A stretch of 64,000 bases of DNA from Xanthostigma xanthostigma (GCA_963575645.1 OY754467.1:35523108-35587107), one strand, 5' to 3'; shown: positions 10,797-23,133, counted from the first letter of the stretch. Translations and numbers: made by a program. Notes: generated from the letters alone by a model not told the origin.

Positions 10797-11000
10797 AATA
10801 AAACAAAAGCAATATAACAAATTTATTCACCGCTTTTATTTATTTCACGACTGTCATCAATTCGACGTTTCACTACACCACTTTATAATCCATTAATCTC
10901 CGTAATTCAATTTGCGATCTAGTTTTTTTCTGCATTTCTGGTCGCGGAAAAACTCTACGATTCCGTTGTGTTTTACATTATTGATAAATTTTCAATTTAA
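10797..11000 (-). promoter_or_regulatory. Possible 5' leader/promoter for the minus-strand exon
   Basis: Lies upstream, on the minus strand, of the candidate exon at 10704-10796. It includes a CpG-bearing patch (tcgcggaaaaactctacgatt) in otherwise AT-rich DNA. No TATA box or initiator is convincing. Confidence 0.2.
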
Positions 11001-11925
11001 GATTGTAGAGAAAGCCATTGAGTTTCTTTTTTCACAAAAATGTTAAAAATATTTAAAGTCTCTGAGTCAATAACTTATTTCATACATCCATTCATATGGA
11101 TTCTTAATAATGTAAGTAATTCCATGGACTTATCATAAATACAAAGCACTGTTTACCAATCAATGTTTATTGACTCAATATATATTTTTTTTCAAAGCAC
11201 AATTATTTTACATGGTTTAATAAGACACCAGCTCAAATAGCACGAAAGGTTCCATTTTGAAAATCCAATACGACATCCTATTTAAATTGAACCTGCAAAC
11301 TACGTGAAGATCGGTTCACCCGTTTTTGTGTCACATCCGAACAAACAAATTGATTTATTAAAACACTGTCATGCATTTGAAATCGTTTTTTAGACCTCTC
11401 AAAAACAAAAAAATCCTTAGGAGGAATGGCAGTTTATCAGAGCATATAAATGCTTAAGTTTGTTTTGTTTTTTTGTTTAAACTTAAATTAGCAATAAATA
11501 TTATATAGTGAGAAAACGAGTTCTATTGAAATTATTGTACTGTCACATTTTGTCATTCCGAATATTACGTATTAGAGGTGATCTATTACTTAAGAATAGG
11601 TGTTCAATTCTCAATTGACTTGGACAGTGCTGATTATTATTTATTATATTATTATACAAGAAATTTTAATTTTCATGTCTATTAGAATAAAAGTGTTTTC
11701 TTTATGAACATTTTATTATTTATTAGCCTTCGTCGAGGTACTTGCTCGCGTTCAACTACTGTTAGTGGAAGCGCGATGATAAATGACAGCCTGATAGACA
11801 AATAGATATTTTTATTAGTTACAGTGACAAATGTAGCAAATTATTTTTCGTTTTACAGTGATCTATAAAAACATGTGGAGACCAGTTGGCCTGTGGGTCA
11901 CCCCTAAAACTTCCCGCTCTGTCTA
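11001..11925. other. Repeat debris, no gene
   Basis: 11220-11360 has the look of the 3' part of a lepidopteran interspersed repeat (gatcggttcacccgtttttg followed by atccgaacaaacaaat). The rest is AT-rich with no supported feature. Confidence 0.35.
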
Positions 11926-12683
11926 ATAGGCCCCACTCACGATCAAACTTCATGCCACAGTTCAGTGTTCAGTGAAGTTGGGCCGATTAATCGAAAGACT
12001 GACTGGTACCACAGACAGTTCATGCAAACTGCTCATTTTTTTAAATTTTTTGTGTTCAGTTTGGTTCAGTTCTTGGCATACACTCGTCGAGTATAGATAT
12101 ATAAAATATTTATTATATATACATACTATAATATTATACTATAGATAATTAATAAGAACTAAATGAGTAATTTAAATGGCGAGGATTGGGTGTTCATAGC
12201 TATGGGATTGTATTTAAAATAGGGAAAAAGGAAAAAAAATAAGAATATGTGTGAAAAATTTGTTAGAAATGCGTGATTCAAGAAGTCATGTTTATTTGAT
12301 TAATGAATTACATCTTGAACCGCTTGATTGGAATAATTATTTACGAATGGATGAATTAACTTACAATTATTTACTGGAATGAGTTACCCCATTTATTAAG
12401 AACCAGGACACAAATATGCGAAAATCTATTTCTGCACAAGCAACATTTTTGGTTTCTGGTTGTACAAAACACAGAACTCCAAAAACTGAACTGAAAAAAA
12501 CCCACACACACAGCAGTTTACTTGAACACTGAACACTGAAGTCGTTCAAAAATCAAGATGTTCATGCTTGACTTCAGTGTTGGTTTCAGTGTTTATTTGT
12601 CCCACACATTATCATGCTTCACTGAACTATAAGTTTGAACACTGAACTGTGGCATGAAGTTTGTTCGTGAGTGGGGCCTATTA
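11926..12683 (+). mobile_element. Internally deleted PIF/Harbinger element
   Basis: The ends are inverted copies. The left reads aggccccactcacgatcaaa then ttcatgccacagttcagtg; the right reads cactgaactgtggcatgaag then cgtgagtggggcctatta. The interior carries an N-terminal Harbinger transposase remnant. The whole element is about 760 bp against several kb expected for an autonomous copy, so most of the gene has been lost. I could not settle the 3-bp target duplication, because the flanks read taa on one side and tta on the other. Confidence 0.7.
12260..12450 (+). pseudogene. Harbinger transposase N-terminal fragment
   Basis: The frame reads RDSRSHVYLINELH, then NYLRMDELTYNYLLE, then after an in-frame TGA (12380-12382) VTPFIKNQDTNMRKSIS. 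The NYLRMxxxTYxxLL...VTPxIxxQDTxMRxxIS pattern is the N-terminal region of PIF/Harbinger nuclease-type transposases. The catalytic DDE part is missing, and the stop plus the deletion make it non-functional. Confidence 0.75.
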
Positions 12684-12712
12684 AATTGGCACTTTGTGTT
12701 TTATAATACACG

Positions 12713-12936
12713 ATTGGCCCGGTTCGGCTTCGCCCGAAATTGTAGATTGCCGCCGTTTTTCGTCGACTTGCGCTGCAAAATTGGTCTCCACGAAAAGCGC
12801 TTTTATTTTAACGCGATAATATATAGCCTGTGTCCAAGGTTCATTCTAAATATTTGTGAAAAAATTTTGAAATCGGTTGAGTATAGTTTCGGAAATTACC
12901 TCTTGCATCCAAACTTTTCATATTATGATATTAGTA
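12713..12936 (+). repeat. Lepidopteran interspersed repeat, family B
   Basis: Begins ggcccggttcggcttcgccc and includes gtagattgccgccg and ctccacgaaaagcgctttta. Inverted copies are at 14970-15222 and 46570-46816. The open frame across it (12654-12983) is repeat sequence, not a gene. Confidence 0.6.
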
Positions 12937-14695
12937 GATTAAAAAAGATTATTAAAAAAAATCAATGGGTTAATTCGCTTTAAAGATGTCGCCCGACAAA
13001 AATTTGTTTACGTAATACGAACGTCTATTCAAAAATAGTCAGAATAGCTTCCTCGAAAATCTGATGAAAACTCGGCTTTCGAAAATCGAACCGAAACCGA
13101 CTACTTCTCTTTTCTTTGAAAATTTTCAATGCCGGGAAATGCAAAAAAATTAAAATCTACTTTCAACGTAAAAAAAACAGCATTTTAAAAAATCTACATT
13201 TTTTTAAATAAAGAGAATGATTTGATTAATTTGATAGAGTTTGTAGACATTTATATCTGCAACTGCCCTCAAACAAAGTTAATAAATATTTATCCTGAAG
13301 TATAGCAAGCACTAAATACAGAAAGTTCGCAAATATAGGTTTTGAGTTAACTCGATACAAACATACATACAGACAAAAAATCTGGAAATAGGTATTCTTA
13401 CAAATTGTACATCTTGTCGAAACTTTAATACCGCGCTATTTACGACAATAATTAGTTATTTACAGACTTTGTACCAATTCACTTTTTTTCAAAACTGAAC
13501 TACCAAAACCACAATATTTTAAATCACCACAATGACTAATATAATTTTTGCAATTCAAGTAAAATAACGTAGCACACTTCAAAGCTCAGTAAGCTTTTGA
13601 TTTGTTATCAAATCTATCGAAATGTAATTAATGCGAAATTATCTATTTTTTTTACAGTTAGGATTATCCAATTTTTTATCTTTAGCGTAGCCTCTGAACA
13701 TATTTGTCCGATAAGGTAATAAAATACTACTAGTCAGTGTCAAATTCAGAATAGGTAAAGAGCCATACGAAGCCCCACAGCTATTTTTATACAGTCGTGG
13801 ACAAAAATATCGCAAATTTGAAATGAAGCAAAAGACCTGATTATATCGCACAGCGTGTACTTCTATAACAAATACGTCTCAGGTGAACCTCTGCTGTTGA
13901 GCGTCTACAATTTACAACATATATCTACCATATACCTAATATTTTCAATTACACAATATTTTCGTCAGTGTTTAAATTCCGTTATAAATTAAACAGTTTT
14001 GCACGATCCGCTATAAAAAACCTGCATTTCATGCCTATATAGCGGTAATTAAAAACGATCCATTATGAACTAGTGCGTAAAGTATTATAACAAAAGAAAT
14101 GCGATCTTACCAATCTATTAGTAATTTTCTTATCAGTTGGCATTTAAAGCCAAATGAATAACAGAGGCAGCAAAGCAGGCCGAACACTCAAATGTCAGAT
14201 ACATAATCATATATTATGAAGTGAAAATCAGCTATTTTATAGGAGGTACGTGCAAAAAAAAGTAATATGTAGTATTAATCGAACGCAATGTGCAAAATAC
14301 ATAAAAGTACTATTAAATAACAATTTAAACTTTTTAAAGTAGCTTTCAAGGTCGGATTCGTCCGGGTAGATTTTGGTTTGGCAGCGCATTAACCGACTTT
14401 CTCCTATATGACAATTTGTGTATGTTATGTGACGGTTATAACTTAATTTCAGCATTTAGATAGATCTAAGAGTTTTATATGACATAACGAAGTTTGTATT
14501 TAGTGAATTTTATAATTTAGGGAAACAATTTTGTTCACTAGTGTACAATTTATATAGGATTGCCTTTGGGCAGGGTAAGTAAGGCACGCCGCGCCATTAC
14601 AAGTACCTTTTCAAATTAAAAAAGATGGAAACATAACTTTAAAGCATTTTTCTAATATCTTCAGTATATTATAGTAGTGTTGATCCAACAGAATG
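12937..14695. other. No supported gene
   Basis: 13010-13400 contains recognisable repeat 3' sequence (gatacaaacatacatacagac). The remainder, including short open frames at 13639-13851 and 14237-14455 on the minus strand, shows no domain, no plausible splice context and no repeat that I can classify. Confidence 0.4.
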
Positions 14696-14802
14696 TCATG
14701 ATGAAGGAAAGTTTTGTTGAGGATCAATAAAAACGTTGACCACAGCGTAACGCATTGGTAAAGCTTATTTCTTGATCCTCAATCAAACCTTCCTTCATCG
14801 TG
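14696..14802. mobile_element. Small palindromic MITE
   Basis: The left part, catgatgaaggaaagttttg followed by ttgaggatcaa, is repeated inverted on the right as ttgatcctcaatcaaacctt followed by ccttcatcgtga. A larger relative is at 46231-46422. Confidence 0.6.
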
Positions 14803-14969
14803 ATTTTTCAAATATTTTGTTTTTTTTTTTATTTTCACGTATTTGTTTCTAAATAAAATTATAGTACATAAAAATGGTTATTGTTTTTGTGTTAACACAT
14901 ATTATTTTAACAGCCAATTAATTACTGAGTAAAAACCAGTTCACACTCAGATATTTAACTATTTATAGG

Positions 14970-15222
14970 TACTAATATTATAAGGAGGTAGAGGTTGTAA
15001 CTTGTAAGTTTGGATGTAGGAGGTAACCTCCGAAACTACTTATCCGATTTATAAAAATTTCATTCATCAATATTTAGAATGGACCTTCAGGATGGACATA
15101 GGCTATTTATCATCGCGTTAAAATAAAAGATTTTTTTGGAGACCAATTTTGCAACGTAGGTCGACGAAAAAACGGTGACAATCTATAAATTCGGGCGAAG
15201 CCGGACCGGGCCGCTAGTAATT
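14970..15222 (-). repeat. Interspersed repeat, family B
   Basis: Inverted copy of 12713-12936, ending on the plus strand with attcgggcgaagccggaccg then gccgctagta. It contains the diagnostic gaccttcaggatggacatag block shared with 46570-46816. Confidence 0.65.
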
Positions 15223-15359
15223 AATGTATTTAAAGTGTTTTTATAATGAAATTTTGAACATGTTAAGTAACAAAAAAATGAATTTCGTTGAATTATTTAT
15301 CCGAATCTGCATTTTATGCAACTATTTTGTAAAACATCATCAATTTAAAAAGTAATATA

Positions 15360-15650
15360 CTAGTATTTTTATATCTTTTATCTGAACTAATACCTTTGAG
15401 TGAATTTTAACAGATGTCGCTACTTGGTACTGAAAGAGTTTTTGTTTGTTTCTGAACTAATAGCTTTAAGTAAATTCTATCAGATGTCGTTACATGTTAC
15501 TAAAACAGGTTTTTTGAGAAAATACCGTAATTTTGTACAAAATATTTAATAAAAACTATCCTACACCAAGCAAGACACATTTACAAAATTTCATTAAAAT
15601 CTGTTAGCGCGGCCAAAATTGTGACACGGGAATTTGATATATAGAGATAA
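15360..15650 (-). repeat. Interspersed repeat, family A
   Basis: Inverted relative to 91-345. It carries aactaatagctttaagtaaa and ttctatcagatgtcgttaca twice, as the other members do, and ends in aatttgatatatagagata. Confidence 0.6.
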
Positions 15651-15896
15651 GACTTCTTTCACAGAACTTCTGGAGTGAATGTCTATATTTATGAAATCGA
15701 CATTAACAACACAGTATAATGCACATTAATATATGCAGCGCACGTGGTACCCTCTGCACGGCATCGTGGCCTGGATGTATACCTTGGACCTCCTCAGTGA
15801 CACTCCCGTTAATGTGAATTTACACGTTCGTTAGAAGACGCCTCCCAAAACAAACTTGTGTAAATACGTCTTAATTTTTTACACGGCAATTCACTA

Positions 15897-16236
15897 ATCT
15901 ATACTAATATATAAAGCTGAAGAGTTTGTTTGTTTGGTTGACCGCGCTAATCTCAGGAACTTCTGGTTCGAATTGAAAATTTTTTTTTTTTGATAGCTCA
16001 TTTATCGAGGAAGGCTATAGGCTATATAATATCACGCTACGACCAATAGGAGCGGAGCATCAATGAAAAATGTTGCAAAATGTAACTCAAAATTTGTCCG
16101 TCCGACAAAAACTTTTGATCGGTAACTACGATCACCTTGAAATTTCATCTCAGTAAACTAAGATGAACGTACGTACTCATGTCTACCCCCCCATTCGTTC
16201 TTTTGCACCCGGCTGAACTCGGGAGAGACCGCTAGT
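15897..16236 (-). repeat. Interspersed repeat, family C
   Basis: On the plus strand it runs from tactaatatataaagctgaa through caataggagcggagc to gggagagaccgctagtcc. It is an inverted copy of 17022-17350, about 790 bp away. Family C is widespread in Lepidoptera to my knowledge. Confidence 0.65.
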
Positions 16237-17021
16237 CCAATATATCTATATCAAAACCGTCTATAATAACTAGACAATTCGCGAAATGTCCAGTTCCGCC
16301 GAAAAGATGACACATATTTCAAAAAAGGACTGATTGCACAAATAATTGCATGTATCTTCGTGTTAAAAATATTACTTTTATGATAGACTATTTCATTTAG
16401 CTAGTTTTTTAATCATCTTCAAACACCCAGCTGGCCAGCTTTAATTGTTGAATTTTCAAAAATGATAAAATATGAATTCATAAATATCAGTGATTAAACT
16501 CTAATTACTAATTTTGATAATCAACATTGATTCAAGTAGCTATACAGATTGCGTTTATTTACTTTTCCAGTATCATCGCAAAGAGGATGCGGGGGTGCGG
16601 TGACAACATCAGGGGAGGTTACACTAAAATGAATCTTACAGAACTTGTGCTTAATGCATGGAGTTTAGATAGACGAAATCGCAAATAAAAGTTACGTTTA
16701 TCTATTTCCATTGATAGGAAAATTTAGACTTTTAAATTTGGCGCTGAATTATTTAATATTTTAATAGATGACATGGCTAGTGTTCCACGGAAAGCCCACC
16801 AGGTGGCTGACACATTCACTATCGTCCGCCGAAACAGCCTGATTCTATATGTAGATTGAGAAGAAATTCGACGCTTGCCACTAATGAATCGTTTACAAAG
16901 ATTATGAATCATTTATCAAATGAATCATTGAAAAATCTGTACACCTCAAAGCAAAATAAAATTTAATCGCATTTGTTTTTCTAATAATTACTCTGTATAA
17001 TTTCTTGGATAATAATATAAT
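16237..17021. other. No gene seen between two family C repeats
   Basis: AT-rich DNA. The open frame at 16724-16912 (minus) has no recognisable domain. Nothing else is supported. Confidence 0.35.
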
Positions 17022-17350
17022 GAACTAGCGGTCCCGCCCGGTTTCACCCAGGCCCAAAAGAACGAATGGGGGAGGGGGCATGAGTACGCACATTCATCTT
17101 AGTTTACCGAGATGAATGTTGTGTTCAAATTTCATGATGATCAGAGTTACCGTTCAAAAGTTTTTGTCGAACGGACAGATAGTTTGCAACATTTTTCATT
17201 GAATGTTCCGCTCCTATTGGTCGTAGTGTGATATTATATAGCCTAGTCCTCGATAACCCAACAAAAAAAAATTCAATTCGAACCAGTAGCTCCTGAGATT
17301 AGCACGTTCAACCAAACAAACAAACTCTTCAGCTTTATATATTAGTATAG
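17022..17350 (+). repeat. Interspersed repeat, family C
   Basis: Starts actagcggtcccgcccggtt and ends ctcttcagctttatatatta. This uninterrupted copy shows what the 58284-58912 copy looked like before a SINE entered it. Confidence 0.7.
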
Positions 17351-17956
17351 AATATAGGTATTCAAATCTTTGATTAACGTCTTCAATAAATAACACTGAT
17401 AAAATATAGACATGTTTGTGTTCAGTGATTTCTTTAGGGATAAAATCGTCGACAAATGGACGTTCCTTAGTGGTATAAAATATGTCCACTCAAAAGAGAG
17501 AGATGGATTGAATGTTCCTCCAATTCCTATCTCTCTGAATATGTCGATGGGTCGAAACCATGCTCTATCTTATTATTATTATCTTACTTCTGAACAAAAT
17601 GGCGTTGACATTTTCAAATCAATTAACCTCTCGAAAAGCTATGACTGAACATACATAAAAAATATACGCGTCGAACATTAACCTCCTTTTTTGGAACTCG
17701 GTTAAAAAGGTAGAACAATATATAAAGAAAAAAGAAGCTCTAGCAACAAAATGTATTCTACTTGACGGTGCAAGGATTAACTTTCTTTGTTATATCTAAT
17801 AAACCGTATTAACTGTTATAATTATAAACGGCAGGGGGGAATGTCGCCCACTGTGGGATTTGGAATAATCGAATAAACTGTGAAAATCCAGGAAACTTAA
17901 TACACACATCCCTTTTATTTCCCGTTATTGAAAGTTGGCAAATCAAAACTTAGAAC
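17351..17956. other. No supported gene
   Basis: Includes a modest open frame at 17412-17648 (plus) with no domain or repeat match. Otherwise AT-rich. Confidence 0.3.
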
Positions 17957-17964
17957 GTTTAGAC

Positions 17965-18162
17965 CAGGGGTGTCAGATTGATTTTTCTAAAGGCCCATTT
18001 ATAAGATTTAGGATGTGTAAATCATCTTCAGCTTGAGGATAAAGCAATTTTAGAAATACGTAGTGGCATTGAATTCCGTCTAAAATCTTCACTGGATAGA
18101 TTCTGATCGCGGGCCGTATTAGGATGGCTAGAGACCCGCGGGCCGTATCTTTGACATCACTG
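17965..18162. mobile_element. hAT-type MITE with 8-bp duplication
   Basis: Tips are caggggtgtca on the left and tgacatcactg on the right, inverted and imperfect. Flanks are gtttagac (17957-17964) and gcttagac (18163-18170), a 7/8 target duplication. The interior contains gcgggccgtattaggatggc, shared with the larger hAT-like copies at 2975-4345. Confidence 0.7.
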
Positions 18163-18359
18163 GCTTAGACCATCGTTTGTGGCCTACTTTCGGTATGACA
18201 ACTGGATGTTAATCTTCAAAATCAAAATTCAGCGTACTACATAAATGACATTTACTGTATATCAACTAGAAGTACTCCAGAATCAAATCGGACCATGCAA
18301 TTAGAATGGAATCGAATCCGACACCTTCCTGATTCATAAATCTCGATCATTTTAGTAGC

Positions 18360-18495
18360 GTCGCGGCGCTGGTAGTGTGCGATGGAGAGCGTCTGAGTCA
18401 GCCGCCATTGTGTGTGTGTCTCTTAGTATGTGTGTATAAATCGAACGTCTGAACCTGGATCGTGTTCTTCTATAGCATGCTAGTCAGCTGAAGTC
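18360..18495 (+). promoter_or_regulatory. Probable promoter / 5' leader of the FN3-Ig gene
   Basis: A GC-richer patch with several CpGs (gtcgcggcgctggtagtgtg) sits just upstream of the start codon at 18496. A tataaat at about 18435 could be a TATA element, but this would leave a very short leader, so the real start site may lie further upstream. Confidence 0.4.
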
Positions 18496-18580
18496 ATGGG
18501 CAACGCCCAGGGGAAGGCATCGGTCACCTCGTCGTCTTCTAGGGGCAAGCAGAAAAAGTCCGTCCACTGGAGAACTGCAG
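18496..18580 (+). CDS. FN3-Ig gene exon 1 (start codon)
   Basis: ATG in the context gtcATGGGC, encoding MGNAQGKASVTSSSSRGKQ and then KKSVHWRTA. It ends at donor ctgcag|gtatta after one base of a codon (phase 1). The next supported exon needs exactly one base, which is the main reason for linking them. Gly2 could be a myristoylation site, but the usual Ser at position 6 is absent. An overlapping minus-strand open frame is a shadow. Confidence 0.65.
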
Positions 18581-18944
18581 GTATTAAACAAACTACAGTA
18601 GTATTCCGACTTAAGTGTTCGATAAATGGGGCGTTATCTATACGTAATGCACCCAGCTGTTGGCAAACTGATAACGTGACGAGTTGGCCAGGAAACATGC
18701 GGACGTAGCGTGCAAATTCTGTAAAGTCGATGTTAAAGTTGACGATCAATCTGTTACGTTCAGTGAGCTGTGAGTTAGAGTGAGATAAAGAAATCATCTA
18801 GCAGTTGAAGAATTGGCTAGATCTGTGTTGAGAATAAACGCGGGGACCAACGCTAAACCTTGTGGAACTCTGACTCTATCTGTTTTATGTATTTGTGTCT
18901 GTGTGTGTTTATTTCTGGCTCCTCTGCGTTTTAGTGTATTTGTC

Positions 18945-19110
18945 AAACGGCACATAGACTATTGGCGTCGGTCGGATGGCGAGACCTAGGGGCTGAATTG
19001 TTCAGGGAGGGTGTCAAATAATGAAATCATCCTGAACAATTTGTCGCAATTCTTGGAAATGCTTGTATTTATACATAATTTGGTGCAGATACTGAATTGA
19101 CAAAATGAAG
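18945..19110 (+). repeat. Repeat shared with 5432-5600
   Basis: Carries actattggcgtcggtcggatg, then cctagggg and catcctgaacaatttg, in the same order as the copy near 5.45 kb. It lies within the first intron. Confidence 0.45.
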
Positions 19111-19876
19111 GCCAAATATTGAAAATATTATTTTAAGGAGTGCATTAAACAGGTCATTTTACTACGGCTACACATGCAGCAATAAGTAAATTATATACAG
19201 ATTGTTGTTTAATTTTTTGTTTTAAATAAAACCGCCAATCGCCAATTTGTAACAACATTTCAATAGGTTTTTGAAAGACTATTTTCCAACTAAACTATAT
19301 TTTTTGCACTGAAAAATCCTTGCTAGTTCTGAAAAATAACAAAAATTTAGAAAACTATGCAGACACAACAGCATTTATCTATTTTTAATGGTTGTCATAC
19401 ATACATTTTGTGAGGCGCCGATTGACATAGAAATGTCAATGTATCTATCTTTTTCTGTAACATTAGATGTTAATAAGATGAAAGTGAAAAAGATGATCAC
19501 ATGTGCAACATTGTGTTTCCATCTTTCTCATTCATCTATTGGCGACTGCTTAAATAACTAAATAACAATACGTCGTATTAAATATAAAACTGATCGTCTA
19601 CACTTAATCATTAATTCACTGACTTATCAGTGTAAATAAGCTTCAACTAACCAGAAATCCAAATCTTTTACCTGTATTTGCTGGAGAATTTGCTCGCGTA
19701 AACATGGATTTTTAACATTGTTTTATTAACTTCATTTGTATGTAGGATGTATTAGTGGAATGTTGCAATTCAATTTTCACTCACTTCCAGACGTCTGAAT
19801 AATTTGAAATTTTGCACACGTATTAAGAACCTATAACAATACAAAAATTTATATAAATATTTAATAATTTATATAA
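19111..19876. other. Intron 1, no feature
   Basis: AT-rich intronic DNA. No repeat boundary or coding signal was found. Confidence 0.35.
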
Positions 19877-20265
19877 ATACTAGCGGTTCGTCCCGGTTTC
19901 ACTCGGATGCGATAGATATAATTCTGCAAAATGTATTTCGTTTGTGACCCGGCGTTCTACCAGATTTGCTTCTGAACTAATAGCTTTGAGCGAATTCTAT
20001 CAGAGGTCGCAGCAACTTGGTACTAAATCAGTGTTTTTAATTTTCTTCTGAACTAATAGCTTTAAGTAAATATTATGAGAAGTCGCTACATGTTACTAAA
20101 ACAGTTTTTTTTGAGAAAACACCGTGCTTTTGTACACAATATTTAATAAAAACTATCATATAGCGTACATTGGAATAAGCAAGACACATTTACATAATTT
20201 CATTAAAATCGGTTCAGTGGATTCGGAGACGCAAACGAACGTCGTGACACGAGATTTCTATATAC
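19877..20265 (-). repeat. Interspersed repeat, family A
   Basis: Begins with tactagcggttcgtcccggt on the plus strand and contains two copies of the gaactaatagctttga / agaagtcgctacatgttac module. The whole is inverted relative to 58915-59247. Confidence 0.6.
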
Positions 20266-20401
20266 GAGTATATAACGATAGTCATAATATGAGTGTTGGT
20301 TTTTAGGGTTATTAATAAAATTAGAGTTTAAAAAAACTCAAAAAAAAACACTCTTTATTAAAGTCGAAAAATATACTAGCATAAGACCGGTACCTTAGAG
20401 T

Positions 20402-20883
20402 CAGTGTCGGATTAACTTATAAGCAAATTAAGCAATTGCTTAGGGCATCACGTTTCAGGGGGCACCAAGAAGCACCACTCAGAAATGAAAAGTACCTCAC
20501 TAAACCGTGTATACTATTTTTTTTTCTTTTTGTCATGATCTATACTGGTGTCTTTAGAAGTATAAAAATTAAAAATAAATAATAGTTTATTTTTGAAAAT
20601 GAAAACGAAAAAAACATTATTTCTTAAGGGTTCAATTTTTCTAATTTTAAAGTTTTGAAACTTTTTTTCTATTAATTGTATAAAAATTCCTAAGGTCCGA
20701 TTTTATAGACAGCCAAATGTTCAATGAGAGCATTGATTGTAAAATTCAATTTTTTTCCTAAAAATCTATCCTTTTTAACTTTTTTCTATCAATTTGATTT
20801 TTTTTTTATAAACTGAACATATTAGAGATGGGGCCCATAAGCAAGAAATGCTTAGGGCAACAAGGAGTCGTAATCCGACACTG
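20402..20883. mobile_element. hAT-like MITE with perfect 8-bp duplication
   Basis: Tips are cagtgtcggattaac and the inverted gtaatccgacactg. It is flanked on both sides by cttagagt (20394-20401 and 20884-20891), an exact duplication. 482 bp, AT-rich, without coding capacity. Confidence 0.8.
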
Positions 20884-20891
20884 CTTAGAGT

Positions 20892-22182
20892 TTAGACAAA
20901 TAAAAAGTCCGTCTCTGGTTTCAAATGTCTGTACTGTATGTTGAAAATTTAAGAAATTAGTCATGCACTTCACAATGTAAAATAAGCGGCACAGATTTTA
21001 TTCATGGGACAGTGATGCGCTACAATTGTTTCATTGCTTTGTGATTCCTTTAACCGTACTATAATCATGAGTCACTTCTTGAAATTTGGTCACAGAATAG
21101 TCACAGCTATATTTATTAGAGAACAGTGACTATTAATGCTTTACATTGTAATTCTTGCCTATCGATTGTAAGCACAGACGTGTCAATTTTAACATAATAA
21201 AGTGCTATTTATATATAACAGCCACCTATTTATCTATTGTAAACTTCCAATAGACAAAAGTAACAAATTTTCGAGGCTTTGGTGACCTTCCCATTGTTTG
21301 TAAGGCGAAGGATAACAATTTAATTTCCGGATTCAACCTTGACTTACAGCCTTTCACGAAATATTCTGAGACAAAAATAATTTTATGTAACTTCTGTACG
21401 CTCAAAAGAACTGTTTTTAAAATTAAGTTTTTTAATCTATTTTTGACGTTTTTATTTTTGCAGAAAAATTCATAACCGAATGATTTTTCGTGAAAGTTTA
21501 TTTGAAATTTTTAAATTGCCAGTCAATAAGTAATTATTATTTTTGATCATTTTTACATACCTAAACATAAAATCTTCAGTTTTGGGTAAATCATAGGTAA
21601 AAACATTTTTTTTTTATTTTTCTGTATTTCATAATCATCATATAGGTTATATACTCACACTTGTACATAATAATTCAATAGTTAAATTTTCAATAATTCC
21701 AATGCTCCAAATAACTAATCCCTCGTCCCCCATTTTTATAGTGGCCGGATGTTTTTATGAAACTTCGTTAATCGAAGGAAATAGTGCGTGATGACTAATA
21801 TTTTATGAATGTCACAATATGTAAATCCGAACGCTAGCGAGTTTCGACAGTCACAAGTAGTATAGTACTTTTTGCACGTATCCCAAGATAGCTGATTTTC
21901 CCTGAATTATCAACATTTTTGACAGTTCACTTTTGTAAGCTGCGTTATAATCTCATGAAGTTAGACTATGATTTTATGTACTATGGAAAAAGTTGTACGA
22001 CTACGTTTACTCTACTTTAATCGACTTTAGAGCACTAGTGCAAAATGTGTCATTTCACAACCAGCACACAGGCATGTGAACACTAACTTTATTTTAATGA
22101 AAAATAATTTCATAGCTAGTTAAAACAGTTTGATAATTTTTGTTAACGAACTTTTTTTGGTTCAATGTAGAAACCACGAAGT
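20892..22182. other. Intron 1, no feature
   Basis: About 1.3 kb of AT-rich intron with no coding frame or repeat that I can delimit. Confidence 0.35.
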
Positions 22183-22475
22183 CTGTAACCAGGAGATCTA
22201 GCTTATACGCTTGCTGTGTTTCGAGACGACTGTTTTCTGGTGAACACGAGATGGAGCTGTTATCACTACTTACCTGGAAAACTTCGGTTCTTTCCACCTA
22301 TTTTTGCCAAAGTTACCAAAATTGTTTAACTTCGCAGACACTACACACATGTAAGCCATGACCGTGTGTACGTTACCCAGTAGCTAACGCCATATTGGTT
22401 CATGCGACAGATATCGGTCGACCGTTACGCTCAAGCTGGGTCTCCTGGTTATAGATTTCGTGGTGGAAACTAAGA
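22183..22475. mobile_element. Inverted-repeat MITE
   Basis: The left end ccacgaagtctgtaaccagg is mirrored on the right by cctggttatagatttcgtgg. A related inverted copy is at 5095-5400. The target duplication is not clear (tgtagaaa / tggaaact). Confidence 0.6.
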
Positions 22476-22589
22476 ACCTTATATTCTGAGAAGTCTGATC
22501 AACACATTACACAATGCTTAAAAGTAACATATGTAAAAAAAAAAGACAGGTTGCACTCCAGGAGTGCCGGCAGAAGTGAAAACTTGAAT

Positions 22590-23133
22590 ATTAACGTCTT
22601 ACGAATTTTAGATCAGGTCACGTGTCCTGACGCGAGTTTAACATTTTTTACCCATTACAAAAAAAGTGTACAAAAGTTTTCGTCTTACGAATTTTCGATC
22701 AGGTCACGTGTCCTGACGCGAGTTTAACATTTTTTACCCATATTACAAAAAAAGTGTACAAAAGTTTTCGTCTTACGAATTTTCGATCAGGTCACGTGTC
22801 CTGACGCGAGTTTAACATTTTTTACCCATTACAAAAAAAGTGTACAAAAGTTTTCGTCTTACGAATTTTCGATCAGGTCTTACAAATTTTCGATCAGGTC
22901 TTACGAATTTTCGATCAGACGCGAGTTTAACATTTTTTACCCATATTACAAAAAAAGTGTACAAAAGTTTTCGTCTTACGAATTTTCGATCAGGTCACGT
23001 GTCCTGACGCGAGTTTAACATTTTTTACCCATTACAAAAAAAGTGTACAAAAGTTTTCGTCTTACGAATTTTCGATCAGGTCTTACAAATTTTCGATCAG
23101 GTCTTACGAATTTTCGATCTGACGCGAGTTTAA
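22590..23133 (+). repeat. ~86-bp minisatellite array, left part
   Basis: Units start cgtcttacgaattttcgatc, continue aggtcacgtgtcctgacgcg, then agtttaacattttttaccca and a short acaaaaaaagtgtacaaaag linker. Unit starts fall at about 22595, 22681, 22769, 22855, 22972 and 23058, giving steps of 86, 88, 86, 117 and 86. The 117 step comes from local multiplication of a ~22-bp sub-block. The array ends at the TTAA at 23130-23133 and resumes at 27384. Confidence 0.85.

Noticed and set aside
12654-12983. 109-codon plus-strand frame
   Set aside because: Crosses the Harbinger right end and a family B repeat; no domain and repeat-derived throughout.
22590-23133. Direct repeats that superficially resemble a CRISPR array
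   Set aside because: Repeats are contiguous 86-bp units without unique spacers, and the DNA is clearly animal, with spliced genes.
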